Below are positions 1-14,500 of a DNA stretch of 64,000 nucleotides, one piece after another. This stretch comes from Bugula neritina (lineage: Eukaryota; Bryozoa; Gymnolaemata; Cheilostomatida; Bugulidae). Position numbers and translations under genes: made by a program. How positions within the stretch are numbered: the first letter of the stretch is position 1; every line of letters starts with the position of its first letter. The DNA lies in NCBI GenBank assembly GCA_964035545.1, contig OZ037768.1, positions 13,268,175 to 13,332,174 on the forward strand. Reading direction: 5' to 3'. The notes under the pieces are model-generated. The model was not told the origin of the DNA. It worked only from the letters and a program-made list of their open reading frames with translations, and searched no databases.

Positions 1-803
1 TTTCAACTTTTTTATTCTTTATATCTTAACTTCAGTGATTGATGCTGAAAGTCAAAATAAAATTAATGTTTGGGTGATATGACAGTTAATTATTCGCCAC
101 AACTACCCTCATGTAACAGAAACACAGTTACAACCTGCCCAACACAATTTTTCTGCACACTGCTGTTACCAACTCAAGTCTTGCTATGTTGTGTTCCTTG
201 TGAAAAGCAAAACACTGTTTTTTTCACATTCTACAATATCAGGTATAAACCCCTCTCTCCATAAACAAACTTTTGGCTTATAACGTAGTTTTACTAAGAA
301 ATTGATCTTTTGTCTTGCTAAGCAGTTTAGGAGTTCTAGGAGTTAGTGTCTGTAGTCAGTAGTAGATTCCTACTAAATCTAATAGTCTTTTGTTATAATG
401 CCATCAAGTGCTTTTGGTGGTCAGTACAGTAACTGCTATTATAATGTACTACATTCTTATAAACTTGCTGTATTCTGCCTAGTAAATACAATAAATGCAA
501 CATGTCTATTAAATGATAGGCATAATTGTAAAAATTCACTCATTTGAACTTTTCCTTTGATTGCTATATACTCTGGTATCGTTTTGTTAGGGTTAAAATA
601 AGCAACATTCTCTGCTTCATCAGGATGATACTTATAAATGCTATGGTGTTTAAAGCCCTTTGCCTGTACCTTATTACAAACACTAATGTTATTTGAAAAA
701 ATATATGATCATTAATAAATATACATCTTTAATGATGAAATATTTATTCAACTTTTGGTATTTAGGTATAATGTAGACGCCCCCAGTCTGTGATAGCTGC
801 ATC
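1..803. other. Upstream flank of CLASP, no gene seen
   Basis: AT-rich DNA with only short chance reading frames. It may be a 5' intron or promoter of CLASP, because a plausible 3' splice site lies at 761-765. I see no coding signal, repeat or RNA gene. Confidence 0.5.
771..776 (+). promoter_or_regulatory. Start-stop upstream ORF (ATG TAG) before the CLASP start
   Basis: ATG at 771-773 is followed directly by TAG, 33 bases before the main start. If this DNA is in the mature 5' leader (a TTTAG acceptor-like site ends at 765), it is a minimal start-stop element, a class known to pause ribosomes and lower downstream translation. Whether it is transcribed is inferred. Confidence 0.3.
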
Positions 804-3800
804 ATGAATAACTTGGACAAATTTTATAACGGGATAGTTACTCAGGACAACAAACTTCGCACTACTACTTATTCCCAGCTGACAGACTTTCTACAGAATC
901 CCTCTTCTTCAGTGTCGTCTGAGAATCTAGACAAACTCATTGATGGCTTGGCCAATTGGGTGAACAGTAGCAATTTTAAGGTTGGTGTTAAACCGCACAT
1001 AGATTGTCATATTCATGGCATCAGATATTTGTACATGCGGTGGTTTTCTTTGCTTATTGAATACTGCTCACTTTTTTTAAAGTCATCACAGCTCCAATCT
1101 TGGCAATTGCAAATTATATATGCCAGAATAGCGTTGCTGTAATAATAAATTGTGTACATTATATTTCTGTTGATTTTATGTCAACTTTTACCTCTTTAAC
1201 GCTCATTCAAATATCTTGTGTTCTTTAGTTTCTTTTGAAATGTAAGCGGAGCTTTGTATTTGTGCTATGATAGTTTTAGTAACACTAAATTAAAAAGGTT
1301 GAACTTACAATGCCTTGTCATTGTCTATGAGTTATTGCTCTCACTGAATAAGTGGTTGGATGTCAGTTGCTGCACCCTTCTAACTTGAACGTTGCTCTTT
1401 TATTTGCAGTTGTTGTAAGTTTTTTCACACTATATCCCTTAGAAATACTTGATCATGTGTGTGGTTAGCATTGAGATTGCTCATAACTGAAAGGATAATT
1501 GATCTAAGTATTAGATGAGTATTGATATTGTATGTTTTACAGGTGTCTCTACATGGTCTAACTGTGTTATACTTGCTGGTGAATCGCTTGGGAGAGGCGT
1601 TCCGTCCCTTTGTTCCTAATGGTAAAGAGCCTGTTAATCAAAGTGTGAATTGATTTGCATAATTACCAGGAACCTTGATCCCACGGGCATTTCAGCAGCT
1701 TCTTGTTAAATGTTTCTGCCTGACATAGTCAACTAGGCGTTGAAAATCTGAGCAGCCTCTCCGCTATTAGCAACTCACTACTCAGTTCTCAATATATACA
1801 TAGTAGCTTAGACTGGCTTACTTTTGCTATTACATTATAATATGTAATAGTTCACTTGCTAATAATTGGAAAACTTTCAACCTCCCATCAATATAGAAAT
1901 TATTTTGTGAACTTTGTCTTAACTACATACTGATACGGTTATTAATATACTTCCAAATTGATGTTGCAACTGTCTAAGCTATCAAGTTAACTTAACTCAT
2001 GATGGTTTCTAGCCTAGCAGCTGATTAAACGGTGATTATTTCATCTTGTTAACCTATTTGTGTAATCAGGTTGCTATAACTTGCCTGCTTCAATTGATTT
2101 TAGTATTGGAATCTACAGTGAGCAGACTTGGTGATATGCACGATGATGTTAGAGATGCTGCCCAAGATTTGCTTCTTGCGTTGATGTATCCAGCCTCATC
2201 GCCCAGTGTAAGTTCTGCCCAATCATTATTTACCTCTTACTAGTAAGTATAGGTTCACCTTCAATTAATGAAAAAAGGAAGTGGTTGTAAGTCATGTGAT
2301 CTTGTAGCATAAACTTTCAAATCAGTCAACTTTCAACTTTCAAAAATTGCAATGCTTTATGTATACCTCACATCGACTGCTCATGATACCCTGTGACTTG
2401 TCAAGATGATGTTGTGAAACCTCTGCTAGTTTTAAGGCAGGGTTAACAAAAACTAGGCATAGGCACTAAGTTGCTATGAATAGCTTTGATCTATGAGTCA
2501 TACTGTCTGCATGACTCATCTCACAGGCTTCTACTTCAAGAACACTAGACACTATGCAATCACTTGCATTTAATGTTATCACCAGGATTGCTGTGCAAAC
2601 TTCTCAATCAATGTCAAGGTGCATCTGCTTACTTAAAAATTTAAGGAGCTTTAGATTTTATGTATATTTCATAATTGAACTTTAAAAATAAAATTAATTT
2701 AGTTTTGTTCTAGTAGTTGGTTAGAGTTTTTTCATGTCTTATGATGTGGCTGGTTGGCTCTGGGAATAATTCTCTTGAGTTTAATTCAATATTATCAATC
2801 CTAGCTGCTCCTGTGAATGTGTTATTTTCATTTCTGCGTTAGATTCAAAATGGCTAGTTGCAAGGTTCTGTCTCAACTTGTTTTACAAGTGCGGTTAACT
2901 TATTTTATTGGTGTATCTGTATACACTTTCAGTTTGTATTTGATCGCATCTGGCCACAAGCCTCTACACATAAGCAGTTCCGAGTTCGAGAGGGTATCTG
3001 TGTCTGTCTGCAAAGACTTCTTAACAAGTAAGTTCCTATATTATCTTCAACAAATGTGGACAACTTGGCCAGAATACTTTTAGTCCCAATCTAGTATTAG
3101 GCAGGAAAATGTCATAGCATTGACAAATTGATGAGTTTCATTCTTTGTGCGACCAGGCATTTAAGAATAATGTTTACAGATTTGCCAAAGTTTTTAAAGA
3201 AGGCCAAACAAGCATCTTCAGAGAGTGGCAACCCCAAAGCCAGCTGAAAACATAATTTTAGATGGCAATGCAAGCAACTTATTATCTTCTTGTGTCACAG
3301 TACGAACAATTGTGCATGAAAATTTGTAATTTGTGGCAAATGCTAGGCACCTAAGATATATGCTTGCATTCATTGGAAAAGTTTAGAAAGGAGGAAAATA
3401 ATTTGTTTTAAGGAGTATTTATTACCAATGTTACCATACAGTCCAGGCTTAACTATTTTAGACTGTCATCTGTCGGGTTCATTTAAGGAGTATCTGAGAT
3501 TTGAGAAGCAATTATTTTAAATACAACAATCTTTGGAGTTCAGAAAAAAATGGTGCAAGTGTATTGAAAAGGAAGATTGCATCGGAATAAACTTAGTATA
3601 ACATACTAAAGTCATGCATAAATTCACTGCGGGTTATGGCTGGGCTTTGCATTTTATCATAGTTGACTCTAACTTGCCATAATATCAATGATAACACTCG
3701 CCTATAATTCTTCTCAAGCACTCACTTGGAGACGCAGCTTCTCATTTAATCAGTACCAGTTATCTTCTTTTTCTGATAATCGTGTAAAAAATGTACATTA

Positions 3801-5552
3801 GCTATATCAAGTAGAGTACTATAGTGTGGATTCACTTGCATACTGGTTCCCCTGGCCATGGATTGTCTATTGATTATTAGTTGTATCTTTCACTTCCCCC
3901 AGGCCTTGTGTTGTGATTGCCAATTTGTAGATTTTCTTGCTAATGAAATTTTATTTATCCAGAAAAATGAATATTTGCAGCTATGGTGCGAAGAGCCTAC
4001 AGCTGAGCAAAATTGTCCCGTCGCTGCTGAAACTGCTGGACGACTCTAATGCACAGGTACTCTTTCCTTCTCGTGGAGAACTGTGACTACTGGAGTATAG
4101 CACTGGCTAGCAGTCACAAGTTAAAAATTTCAGTTTTTAAAATGCATTTCTGTATTTCAGGTTCGTGATTCGGCCTTGACAACATTGGCAGAGATATACA
4201 GACATGTGGGTGAGAAGGTTAGAACTGATATCATGAAGAAAGGCCTTCCACACAGCAAGTAAGACAAGTATTATTCTCTGTGTGAGTCTTGAGTCAAAAC
4301 TTACAGCCCCTACCTAAATGTTAGCTTGAAAGTCTTTATAATACCAGCCATAGAATGTGTAAAATTTAATTATTGGGTCTTCTATCTTTTCACTTATATT
4401 ACTATTATTCTAGCTTAACTTTCATCTAACAGCGGCTCACATGAAAGGAAAGTACGTGTTTTATTTCTATAATACTATGTTAGGTGGAAATGTTTTTATT
4501 TTTAGTACATTTTTAGTACACTTGCTTTTAAAAGATTTTTTTCATTCTTTGGGATGAAAGTAATTTATTTGTAAAACTATGAAAACCAGAATATCTTAGT
4601 TTTAGCCCACCAGTGTTTAAATGAGTATTTTTCCCTCAACATCTTGATTGAACAAGTATCAGCATCACATTCTAGTTGTAAATGTATTGTTTTGCTTTTG
4701 TTAATCAGTTTCTAGAGGTCGACAGTAAAGCTTTATCAACCCATTTGTGATTGTGTTTAAATAACTGAATGCTAGGTAAGGGGATTCACAAGATATGATA
4801 TAATCATAGCCATAGCTAATAACATCACCTGCACAATACAATCCCTTCATGCATAGCGTTTGCATACAAGTAATTGTAACAGTTATAATGCTGAGGTGTA
4901 AGCATAATTTGAGCTGTTCAGATACACCTCAAGTCATAAAACCTGGTGGGCGTCTGTATGAGTAGATTCCTCTCGTAGTCAGATTGCAGCATTAATACAA
5001 TATTAGGTGTTATGCAGAGTTGTCTATAGATATAGCAGTGCTGTGGGTAGAAGAATAAGTTGATTAGACATATAGTTGCATTCTCATTATCTATTAAAAG
5101 GGCAAACACAATGCAGTTATAATAACTTTACGGCAATTAATTTGTTCTGAAACTATAAATACTTGATCTTTGAATACATTGAGTTGTCTCAAGGAAGAAT
5201 TACTCAACATGATGAAAATGGTGCAATAGCACTCAGTTCTCTAACTTGAGTTAATAAACAAACCCTAATGGTTATTTTTCATGGAATGAATGTGATACCA
5301 TCACTTATCATTAAATTTTTGTGTTATTTGTTAAGTTAAATACCTTTTACATGTAAAGTAACTAATATTATAATAAGTTAGCTGTTGGTTTTCAACTGCA
5401 ATCTAGCAGTTGTCTTCTCACCAATCAGTGCCATTTGCTAATAATTGTAATTCAAAATTTCAGATTGGCAATGATAACTAACAAGTTTGATGATATTCAC
5501 ACCTCTGGTGACATGCTGCCCACTGCCTTAAACTCTCACATGACCTCATCAG
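804..5552 (+). CDS. CLASP: CLASP exons 1-7: TOG1 domain
   Basis: Coding exons are 804-980, 1543-1621, 2104-2207, 2933-3027, 3981-4056, 4161-4258 and 5464-5552, encoding about residues 1-239. This is the N-terminal HEAT-like TOG array: DKLIDGLANWVNSS, then VSRLGDMHDDVRDAAQDLLL, FRVREGICVCLQRLL, LSKIVPSLLKLLDDSNAQ and IYRHVGEKVRTDIMKKGLP. The same order is found in vertebrate CLASP TOG1. In the family TOG1 is a divergent tubulin-like array present only in long isoforms. Exon 7 ends in phase 1 (TCA G), and the alternative exon at 6814-7378 ends in the same phase, so both can join exon 8. An acceptor-like TTTAG at 761-765 suggests exon 1 may begin near 766 and be spliced to an upstream untranslated exon. 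Confidence 0.93.
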
Positions 5553-8500
5553 GTAGGCTGCCTAATGCTGACATGGATTAGCTTGTGTAACAATTTTGTG
5601 CTTTCCAAACATCTTGTAGTTTATTGTTTTTAGGAGTTATCTTTCCTTTTGCTAATTCACTAGATTGAACCACTATTATGGGTTTTAATTAAACCACCTT
5701 GAACTCTGCAGGCTGTGCAGGTTTCAGTTGATGTCTTGGGTTTCTATTTGTACACCATAACAATTATTAAGCAACATATTCTAGAGAGCTACTTTATCTT
5801 CGTAGCTACAATAACATTGCTCTGTTTATATTTGCATATTCTCCAACCATTTAAACAAATCTTGTTTTTTACTGAAATCAATATTGCGATGCACAGTCCA
5901 GCCAGTATTAATGACTTGCAGAGTGGTTCATGAATATGCTTAGAGTTTAGTATGTAGCTTCTAGCTGATAATACTGTTTACAAATTCAGAAACATCAGTT
6001 TTTCTCTTCTACCATATGTGAACAGTGAGCCATTCCTTCAGATGTCTTCTGCCATCCAACAAAATTTTATGTTTTTAGAACATTTTAAATTTATTGAATC
6101 TGTTTAGTGTAAAGTCATAATACACACTAATAAATAATTTCTTTGATGGAGGAGACCAAAGGCATCTATTACTATATGGTTAAGGGTTATGACTATTATG
6201 TAAGGTTAAATGATGCCACAATGAGATATCTTGTAGGCAACTTTGCTTCCCAATTTTATAAAATGCATTCTGTGGTTGAAATCCTAGTTCACAGTTTTAT
6301 TCTGGTTATACAAATATTAAGAAGTGGAAGACCTTTAAAGAGTTTATTTTACCTTAAGATTTTATGGTACACATTAGACTTCATAACTGTTCAGAGGCAA
6401 TAATTTAACCTTTAAACTAATTAAAATATTATAATCAGCCACAGGTTTAGTTGTGTAAGCTATATATCAATATGCCTCAGCTCAACTGTCCTCTGAATAG
6501 ATGTCAATATTATTCTTTCGCTTGAATGACTTCGAATAGTTTTCTACCTGTCGTATCAAGCTGAACTGAAACTAGTGTGTTCATTTGCATTACCTCATTT
6601 GTGTAAGCTTGCAATGCTTGGACACATAAGTAAAATTTATTGGTTCAGTGTTGTGGTTGAGATCTGTTGGAGAAACACCCTGATAACGAGATGATAAGGA
6701 TTATCGTGCTCAGCAGAGTGCCGTGACGTCATTTATTTAGTTACACTGGCGGTTATCAAAGTGTATCATTAACGACATAAAGTGGGTTTACAAACACTTG
6801 GGAATATACTGAAATGGCAAATACGGATATTTGGAATGATTTAGACTCCACACTAAACAGTTTAGATGTCATTACCTTACGTCTGGCTGGAATGCAGAAC
6901 ATAACTGAGGAGAGAGATTGGAGCATCTCTGATACCATATCTGACTCTAGTAGCCATGACACTTGGTACGATACAATGAAACTCTCTAGTGGGACAGGTA
7001 GTCCTGCATTTACTGAAGACAGTGCATTGGTTATTACACCTCGCTCAGTTCTTTCTGACAAAGTAGATTCGATGAGCTCACAATCCTCTAGTGTTGGTTA
7101 CCATTCTGCCAACCACGACTTGAACGGAGCTATGTTATCACCTCAGTCAGATGCTACCAAATGGACAATCAGCACACCGAAATCTAAAGTTCGATTTGAT
7201 GAAATGAATCTGGTAATGACTAAATCTCCTACCAGCTTTGAACTTTCGAATTTCTACATGGAAGACTCGAAAGAATGTAACAATAACACTGTGCATATTA
7301 GTGGTAAAACCGTAGGCCTTAGAGGGATAGTAAAAAGTAAAACTACAATTCCTATACAAACTCTTCGAGATGCTAAAGGTAAGGGATGGTGTGCAAATTA
7401 GACTGTTGACAATGCTCTGTAGTTTTAAATTAACTAAGGTGTAATTACAATTCTCAATAAAGTATGGCCAGGGCATGTGATGGGTAAGCATAGATAAAAA
7501 TCAAGTCAAATTTATTTACAATGGTTGTTAAGCAGCTGGCTGAACAACAATTGTGTAATACATTTTGTGTACCTAATTAAATTGGCTGTTTATAAGGTGT
7601 GCTAGCGTTTAATGTATTCTATTACAGTATTTGTTTGGGATATTTTTTGGATAATATTTATTCTTTAAAATTTCCACTATTGTAGTTTATGGCGACATCA
7701 TTTTTATTATGGTGGAGTAGTTAAAGTGCATATTGAGAGGCAACAAGCTCCGGAATTGATAAAAATTATCAAATCATAATATTGTCATGATAAGATAGAT
7801 ATTACCTTATTTATTGGAATACTCATGTTAAATTTGATATCCCCCAAGTTTGATCCTATGTCTTTGGTTACCAGTTATATAATTGATATAAAATCCCACA
7901 AAAGAATCTTTTGGCATTATTATAGAGAATGAGTTTTCATACTAAACAAAAATTCTATAGGAGAGTTTTCTGTCTTGGCTTGATTTGAAGACTATTTTAA
8001 AAGTATAAATGGCACACACATTGCGTAAAAAAGAAAGTTTCAACTTGACTTGCTGAATTTGTGTATTTACTAGCTAATGGCCAGATGTTTTATAAATGAA
8101 ACAATTCAGTTTTTGTTCCATGAGCCTATTACTCCCCACAGTCATTGTGCATAAGCGTAGTTTTTAGATACAATTAGCTGCCCATTCTGGTTTCATTCAT
8201 CAAAAAAGAATAGCACAGCTGCTGCCCCTGATTCTGGATGCCAAGTTCACAATGACAACGTCAGAGTAGGCTGACTGTTTCTTTGAGGTGTAGCTACTGA
8301 CCGAAATCGTCAGATACTGTGTTTTGTGTTTAAGTCAGTTGGGTCCAGGTGTAAGTTAATTAATTTTGCAAACCATATTCAATTCTCTGTTTCTATGTCC
8401 TGGATTATTACTACCCAAATGGAAAAACAGTTCAATGTTCCATAATAATAAATTATACATTTTCAATTCAGCATGCACGTAGCATTGTGCTTTTTGGCAC

Positions 8501-11500
8501 AGCTTGAGTTAGCTGATAGCAGCAAGTATTTGCAAAGCAATTGCTGTGTTGGCAGCACTATACTATACATGCTTTACTGAGTTTTGAGTTACTGAGTGCT
8601 TGAATTAGCTGCCTGGAATGTTTAACGATTTTCATGCTCAGAAAAGGTTAGCAACTTTGCTCTCTCAGGTTCCAGCACCACCACTGCCAGGTATTGTATG
8701 GGTATTTACTATTTAGCACAAAACTATCAGTTTTAACACTATTAGATAAATTTAAAATTAGCTCCCAAATTTACCAACATTCAGTCTCAATGCTTTTAAT
8801 AAATATTGTTGCTGTGGCAGAATGAAACTGAGATAGATTGAATTTCTGTCATATAACCAGCATTGTCTCTCCACAGTTATTTAATATGGAAAGAGACTAA
8901 TTAACAGTTGTTATCTTACATAACACTGCCAGCTCCATTTGAGTCTTGCTACTAGTAAATTAATGAGGAACCTGAGAAGTACATACTTGCTATTCCATTA
9001 CATTCTACTGGATTTCTAAGTAACTGTGCTGTCTGTTAGTGAGCAGTTATGTCTCAAGTCATTTAACTGACTGGTAAATCGTGTTGCTATGTCCCTTTTT
9101 ACACTCTACAAATATGCATGTAATTGCTCATCAGAGGCTAACTAGCATACACCTCATCTAGTGGCCACGCTGATTTATGCTCTAACTCTGTTCCATAGAA
9201 GCCAGGGGAAAATAGCAACATCTTATACTTTATTGATGAAAGAAAGGAAAGTTTCTGTTTCAAGTTGATAAAGTTTCACACAATTATATCAGACATGGGG
9301 TCTCCGTATGTTCTTTGAATCTCGTTTTAACCGATTGAAAGATCTACTCTATATTTGCAAGGTGCAGGTTAAGCCATTGTTGCCTGCTGCAGATGTTATT
9401 GATTTGGTTCATTATCATTGACTTCTCGGTTATATATTTTTTAGTCTTTGTGTATACATCAGTTATCAGATATTGTAGAAAGATAGAATTGTTGAAGTAG
9501 TGTTTGTGTTATGAATGCTTTTAAGTGTAGTTTGTGCATACAAATAATAGCATTGTAAACTATACTGTTTCAGCTACTTGGCTATTTTATTTACATTCAA
9601 GCATGAATTGTTCTTAATGCAATTTTATCTAGTGCTTAGGTGTTTATATATGAAATGACTATTATAATTAAAATAATGTGGAAGCAATTTTTTATGTTCT
9701 TCAGCTAAAGGAATGTTGTAGCTGCTTTCATTGTTGAAGTTAGGAACATTTCACCACTGTTTTCAAAATGTTTTACAGTCAGCAAGTATGGTGTAGGAGA
9801 TGAAGTTGATCATACAAGGCCACCACGTAATGCGTCTTCCTCTGTCTCCAGATCTAGAACTAAAGGTCTCACCTCGGCTGGTTCATCTAAGGCTGGTGAG
9901 CTTCAATAGATTAATGCATACTTGCTCACTCAAACTTATTCTCAACATTCTGCTGGTTGCGTAATGGAACTCCATTTCACCACCAACCATCAAATTTATT
10001 CTGTTCTACCACTTCCAGTGGTGAATACATATTCATAGCATTACCTGATGTGTTTCAGGGGGGATCAAGAGTGTGCCTAAGCGTACACGCTCCATTAGCT
10101 TACCTCCTACAGGTACACCAACCCCCTCCTTCCCACTCATTTCCTCTTTCTTGTACACGTATTGTATGGCCTATGATTTACTCCTGTATCAGGTGACTCT
10201 ATTGCAGAGTCACCTGATACCCCTGCTGGTCAGTTCCTCCATTCACAGAACAGACTGAAGGATATTTGCTATGCCAAGCTAAGCACTGTATAGTTGGAGA
10301 TTATGTTTATTTATTACCTTACTTGTCTCCACTAATGTTCTTATGCCAGTTCTGTTCATAGAAACAGTAGTCATAGCTGTTGATATATCTGAACCTCATC
10401 AGTTACTCCGCAGTACAAGGAATGGCCGGCTGTCCCCAACCCGCTTCCCTCCATAGTTCATTTTAGGTCCAGTCCTCCAAGATGTGCAACAGAGCTTACC
10501 CCCAAGTTCTAGTCCATACTATGGGATGTTATATATCTTCTCATTGTTTTTGTTTATATGCTTATTGTTTCATTAGTTATCTGCAAATATCAGCTTTTAG
10601 TACCTGTTGTGGCTACATTTCAAGTTTGCATCATTTAGAAACCAAAGTTTAAATATTTGGTTAAAAGTCTTATTTTTTGTTGAATTTAATCTTTTCTAGG
10701 TGCTGGGGCACTCAGTGAAGACATGTTCACCAAATCCTTTGATCAAGTACCAAAAATACATGTAAGTAAACATGGATCCCATGACTCAACTTACTTATAA
10801 TCCAATTAACCTTGATCTGTTCTCGTTTATACACCCATGGTTGGTGAAAATGATCACTTATCCGGTTTGCTTCAACCAGAAATTGGGTATAACAAATAAT
10901 ATGTATTGTATTAAAGATAATGTGATTAATGAAATAATGTAATTGATTTTCTATTGTTACTGTTATGTAATAGTTCACAGTGAATTTACTTGGTCATTGA
11001 ATATATTGTAGTTGAACAATTGCTGATCCATAGATCAATGACTAATTGCTCTCTTATAATTGGCTGATCAACTATTGCTATTATGTTTGCCTTGTTTTAA
11101 TTTCAACTAATCATTTCTCAAGCCTGTGTTTAATTGTGTTGCTGGTAAGACTGCCAAGGCTGCCTGCCGCCTCTATTTTATTCTTTGGATTTTATTGATT
11201 TTATTGAATCTCATCTTTTGTGGTGAACTTTAATCAGACATTGGCTTTGGCCAAGAATTTGGTGTATAATCGACAGCTAATTTGCTTCTGATTCACTTTT
11301 GTATTGTTTTTATGGTAACATACCTTTAAGGCCTGCATCACCAGCAAATTTACTACAACCCAGTTTTTATGTTAAATCTGTTGAGCTTATTTGGTGATAG
11401 TGGAATATGGAAATGTCACACCATTCAAAATTTTAGTGTCATAACTAAATTTCTGAGTAGCTCTTCAAGTATGCTCTATGTAATAAATGTTATAATATCA

Positions 11501-14500
11501 ATATGTGTAATCAATGGTCAATAAGTAGTTCTATTATTATCTTGGTAGCACAGTTTCTTTTATGTAACTCATATTACATGTAAGTATAATATTCTCCATC
11601 TATTTGCCTACATGTAATCAAGTCTCACCCAGACTACATATTCTTCCAATTAATACTCATCATTAGATATTTCCTTTAGTATAACACAGTTGTTTCTCAA
11701 TCACAGATACTGTCTGGCAGAGATGTAGAGGACAAGTTACAGCACGCCATGTCTTTACTTACTAACTCCAACACAGACTGGGAGAAACGAGTACAGGAGG
11801 TGAGTATCACTGTACTGTGTGTTATTGACACACTGTGTGAACCTGTCTGTCAAAGGCTGTGTTGGTATATAACATTTTCTCTCTGCTCTAACTGTCTGCA
11901 ATGGCAATCAGATCACTACTACATGCACTTTTCATAGTCTTTATTCTGCATGCTAACTGCATGAAATCTGCACAAAACACCCCACTCTTGCTGTCCATTC
12001 AAAGTTTTTACTAGAAGTTTGATTGAAAACTGAGACAGACAAACAGACAGGCAAATGATTTCTCTGCCCGTTCTAACAATTCACATGCTCTTATATCATA
12101 TAAAGCTGTTAAGTTTCAAATCTGCGCATGTGGTTCTACTAAGCTAGCTGAAACTCGCTTCCACACTGTAATAACAGCTGCTGTATAGGTGAGAGACCAC
12201 AACTCCTGTACCCTAGTTGTTCTAGACTATCTGTACGCTGACTGTATCTGTTTACAGGTGAAAGTATGCCGGGCAATTGTTCTGGAAGGTGGTGCTAACT
12301 ATGACGAGTTCTATACGTCTCTGAGACAGATGGAGACTGCATTCATGTTGGCAGTTAAAGATCTACGGAGTCAAGTTGTGAGAGAAGCCTGTATTACTAT
12401 AGCGTGAGTGACTGATATGCATATAATACATTTATATATTTATATTTATTGCTTTTCCCAAGTTATTTCCCTTTAATATTGTTATACTAATTAGTTTAAA
12501 TAAGTCAATCAACTGTAATCATTGTCTTATTTTCAATACACATGTAAACCGATTGTCACATTCTAAAATACCAACAATTATTTGACCTTTTCTCCGAAGG
12601 TGATTTTCACAATCAGCTTAATGCTTTTATAGAATCAGTGTCAACATACCTTCTCTACAAAATGGGTGTGCTGTGCTCTTAGTACAACTACAGTGCTCAG
12701 TTCTAGGAGTGGCCACACAATGCACTTCACATTTTGCAACAGCCAAATGTTTTGCTTGTAGATTTTATGCACAAAACTTGGAGTCGAGGTTGGATCATTT
12801 CTGCGAGGTCATTCTGCCGTCTCTCATAATGCTTGTCTCTAACAGTGCAAAGGTCATGGCTACTTCCGGCTCTACAGCTATGAAGTTCATCATTCAGGTA
12901 TGCGTGTGGCTATCTACCTGCAAGCTCTCTGCTCAACTGTTTCTACATCGATCTATATGTAGAGAACCGTATATTTCAGTTATTTAAATTAATTTTCCGA
13001 ATGCTATTCCAATGCACTTGCATGCTGCATAGTTGTCCTCTCTTTCTCTTATAGCATGTTCATTCACAGAGACTTATACCGATATTAGTGGAGCACACAA
13101 AGAGCAAGTCTAACATCATCAGGAGGTTAGTTTTATCAATTATAGCTGTCACAGAATTCTTTGTGTCTTCCTTTACTTGTTATGTTTTCTAGAAAACAAT
13201 ATATACAAGACCCTTTCTGTCAGATGCTCGAAGCAGCGTGACTGCATATTGTGTAGCACATGGCATGCATTGTGTGTCAAGGTAGAAGCAACTTTAAGGA
13301 CAACTGTTAGCTGACACCTCAGTTGATTAATGTTTTATTTACTTTTGGGGGCTATGAACTGTGGAATTTGTATCTTTTGTAGGGCTTTTACAAATTGCTA
13401 CTAGTTACAGCATCAATGTAAATTACATATTATATAAGCATTCATTGGTTACATGTTGCATGTTTATATTCTTTAAAAGGTAACACAAATGCTGAGTGTC
13501 GTATTGCAACTTTTATTATTGAGCTTTTTGTTCTGAATGAACTCTATGCAATGGTCTTTATTGTATAGCTGTGGTTTTTGTTGTTTGGCAGGTTTTGTTA
13601 TGAGCTGATTGAGGGTTTGCTGGAGTTATGGCAAACCCACGATATAGAAAGACACGTAACGTCTTTGCAGCAAGCAATAAAAAGTGGCATAAGTGATGCT
13701 GATTCGGAGTCGAGAATATTTGCTAGGAAGTGAGTTTCAAGTTACTTACTACACCTACACTTACTCTACTCCTAGTTTATACGCAACTATGAGATGATGT
13801 AATTAACAGTTTCTATATTTAGAATAACTGTAATGGTGCAGGCAATTTAGCTACCTGTGCACTTCTCTCTTCTAATCAATACATGTAGTGTGTTTGTTCA
13901 ATCACAGGGCCTTCTGGTTATTCTCGCAACACTTCAAGCAACATGCTGATGCACTGTATGAGACACTCGATGCTAACCGACAAAAACAACTGCAGGGCGA
14001 GTTGAGTAATGCGTCTAGTTGTAACTCCGTCAACAGTCAGCCCAGTAGCAGACTGCCCACCTCATTCAACGACAGGGTGGACTCTGCACCCCACACCTCA
14101 AATTTCAGGTACTTTGGCTACCCTTAGCCGAAAATAATATATATTTTGTGTTATGGTTATGCCAGGGTTTACTGTTGACTAAAATATATTTCAAATATAA
14201 CTTTTCTCATGAAAGTAGATATTTTGTCTTTTTGCCATTGGCACTGTATATTGTAATATTATTGAACTGGGTCTTAGTTACATATGAAAATGGATTATTG
14301 ATCTGAACCAGTTCAGTATTTACTAATGTCCACTAATCTAGCACGCAGTAGAAATGTTGGTAGACATTACAGGGTGGAGTGGAATGCAATGGAATGAGCT
14401 TTTCTATTTCATAACTTGGCACACCAATTAGTAGTAGTTACCATGGCAACTATGCTAATCATTCAACTAGTAGATAATATTATTTATTAGTTGTTGCTTG

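Noticed and set aside
6143-6403. Open frame of 86 codons before the alternative CLASP exon
   Set aside because: Hydrophobic, AT-driven composition and no conserved motif; it ends at a stop without a usable donor in frame.
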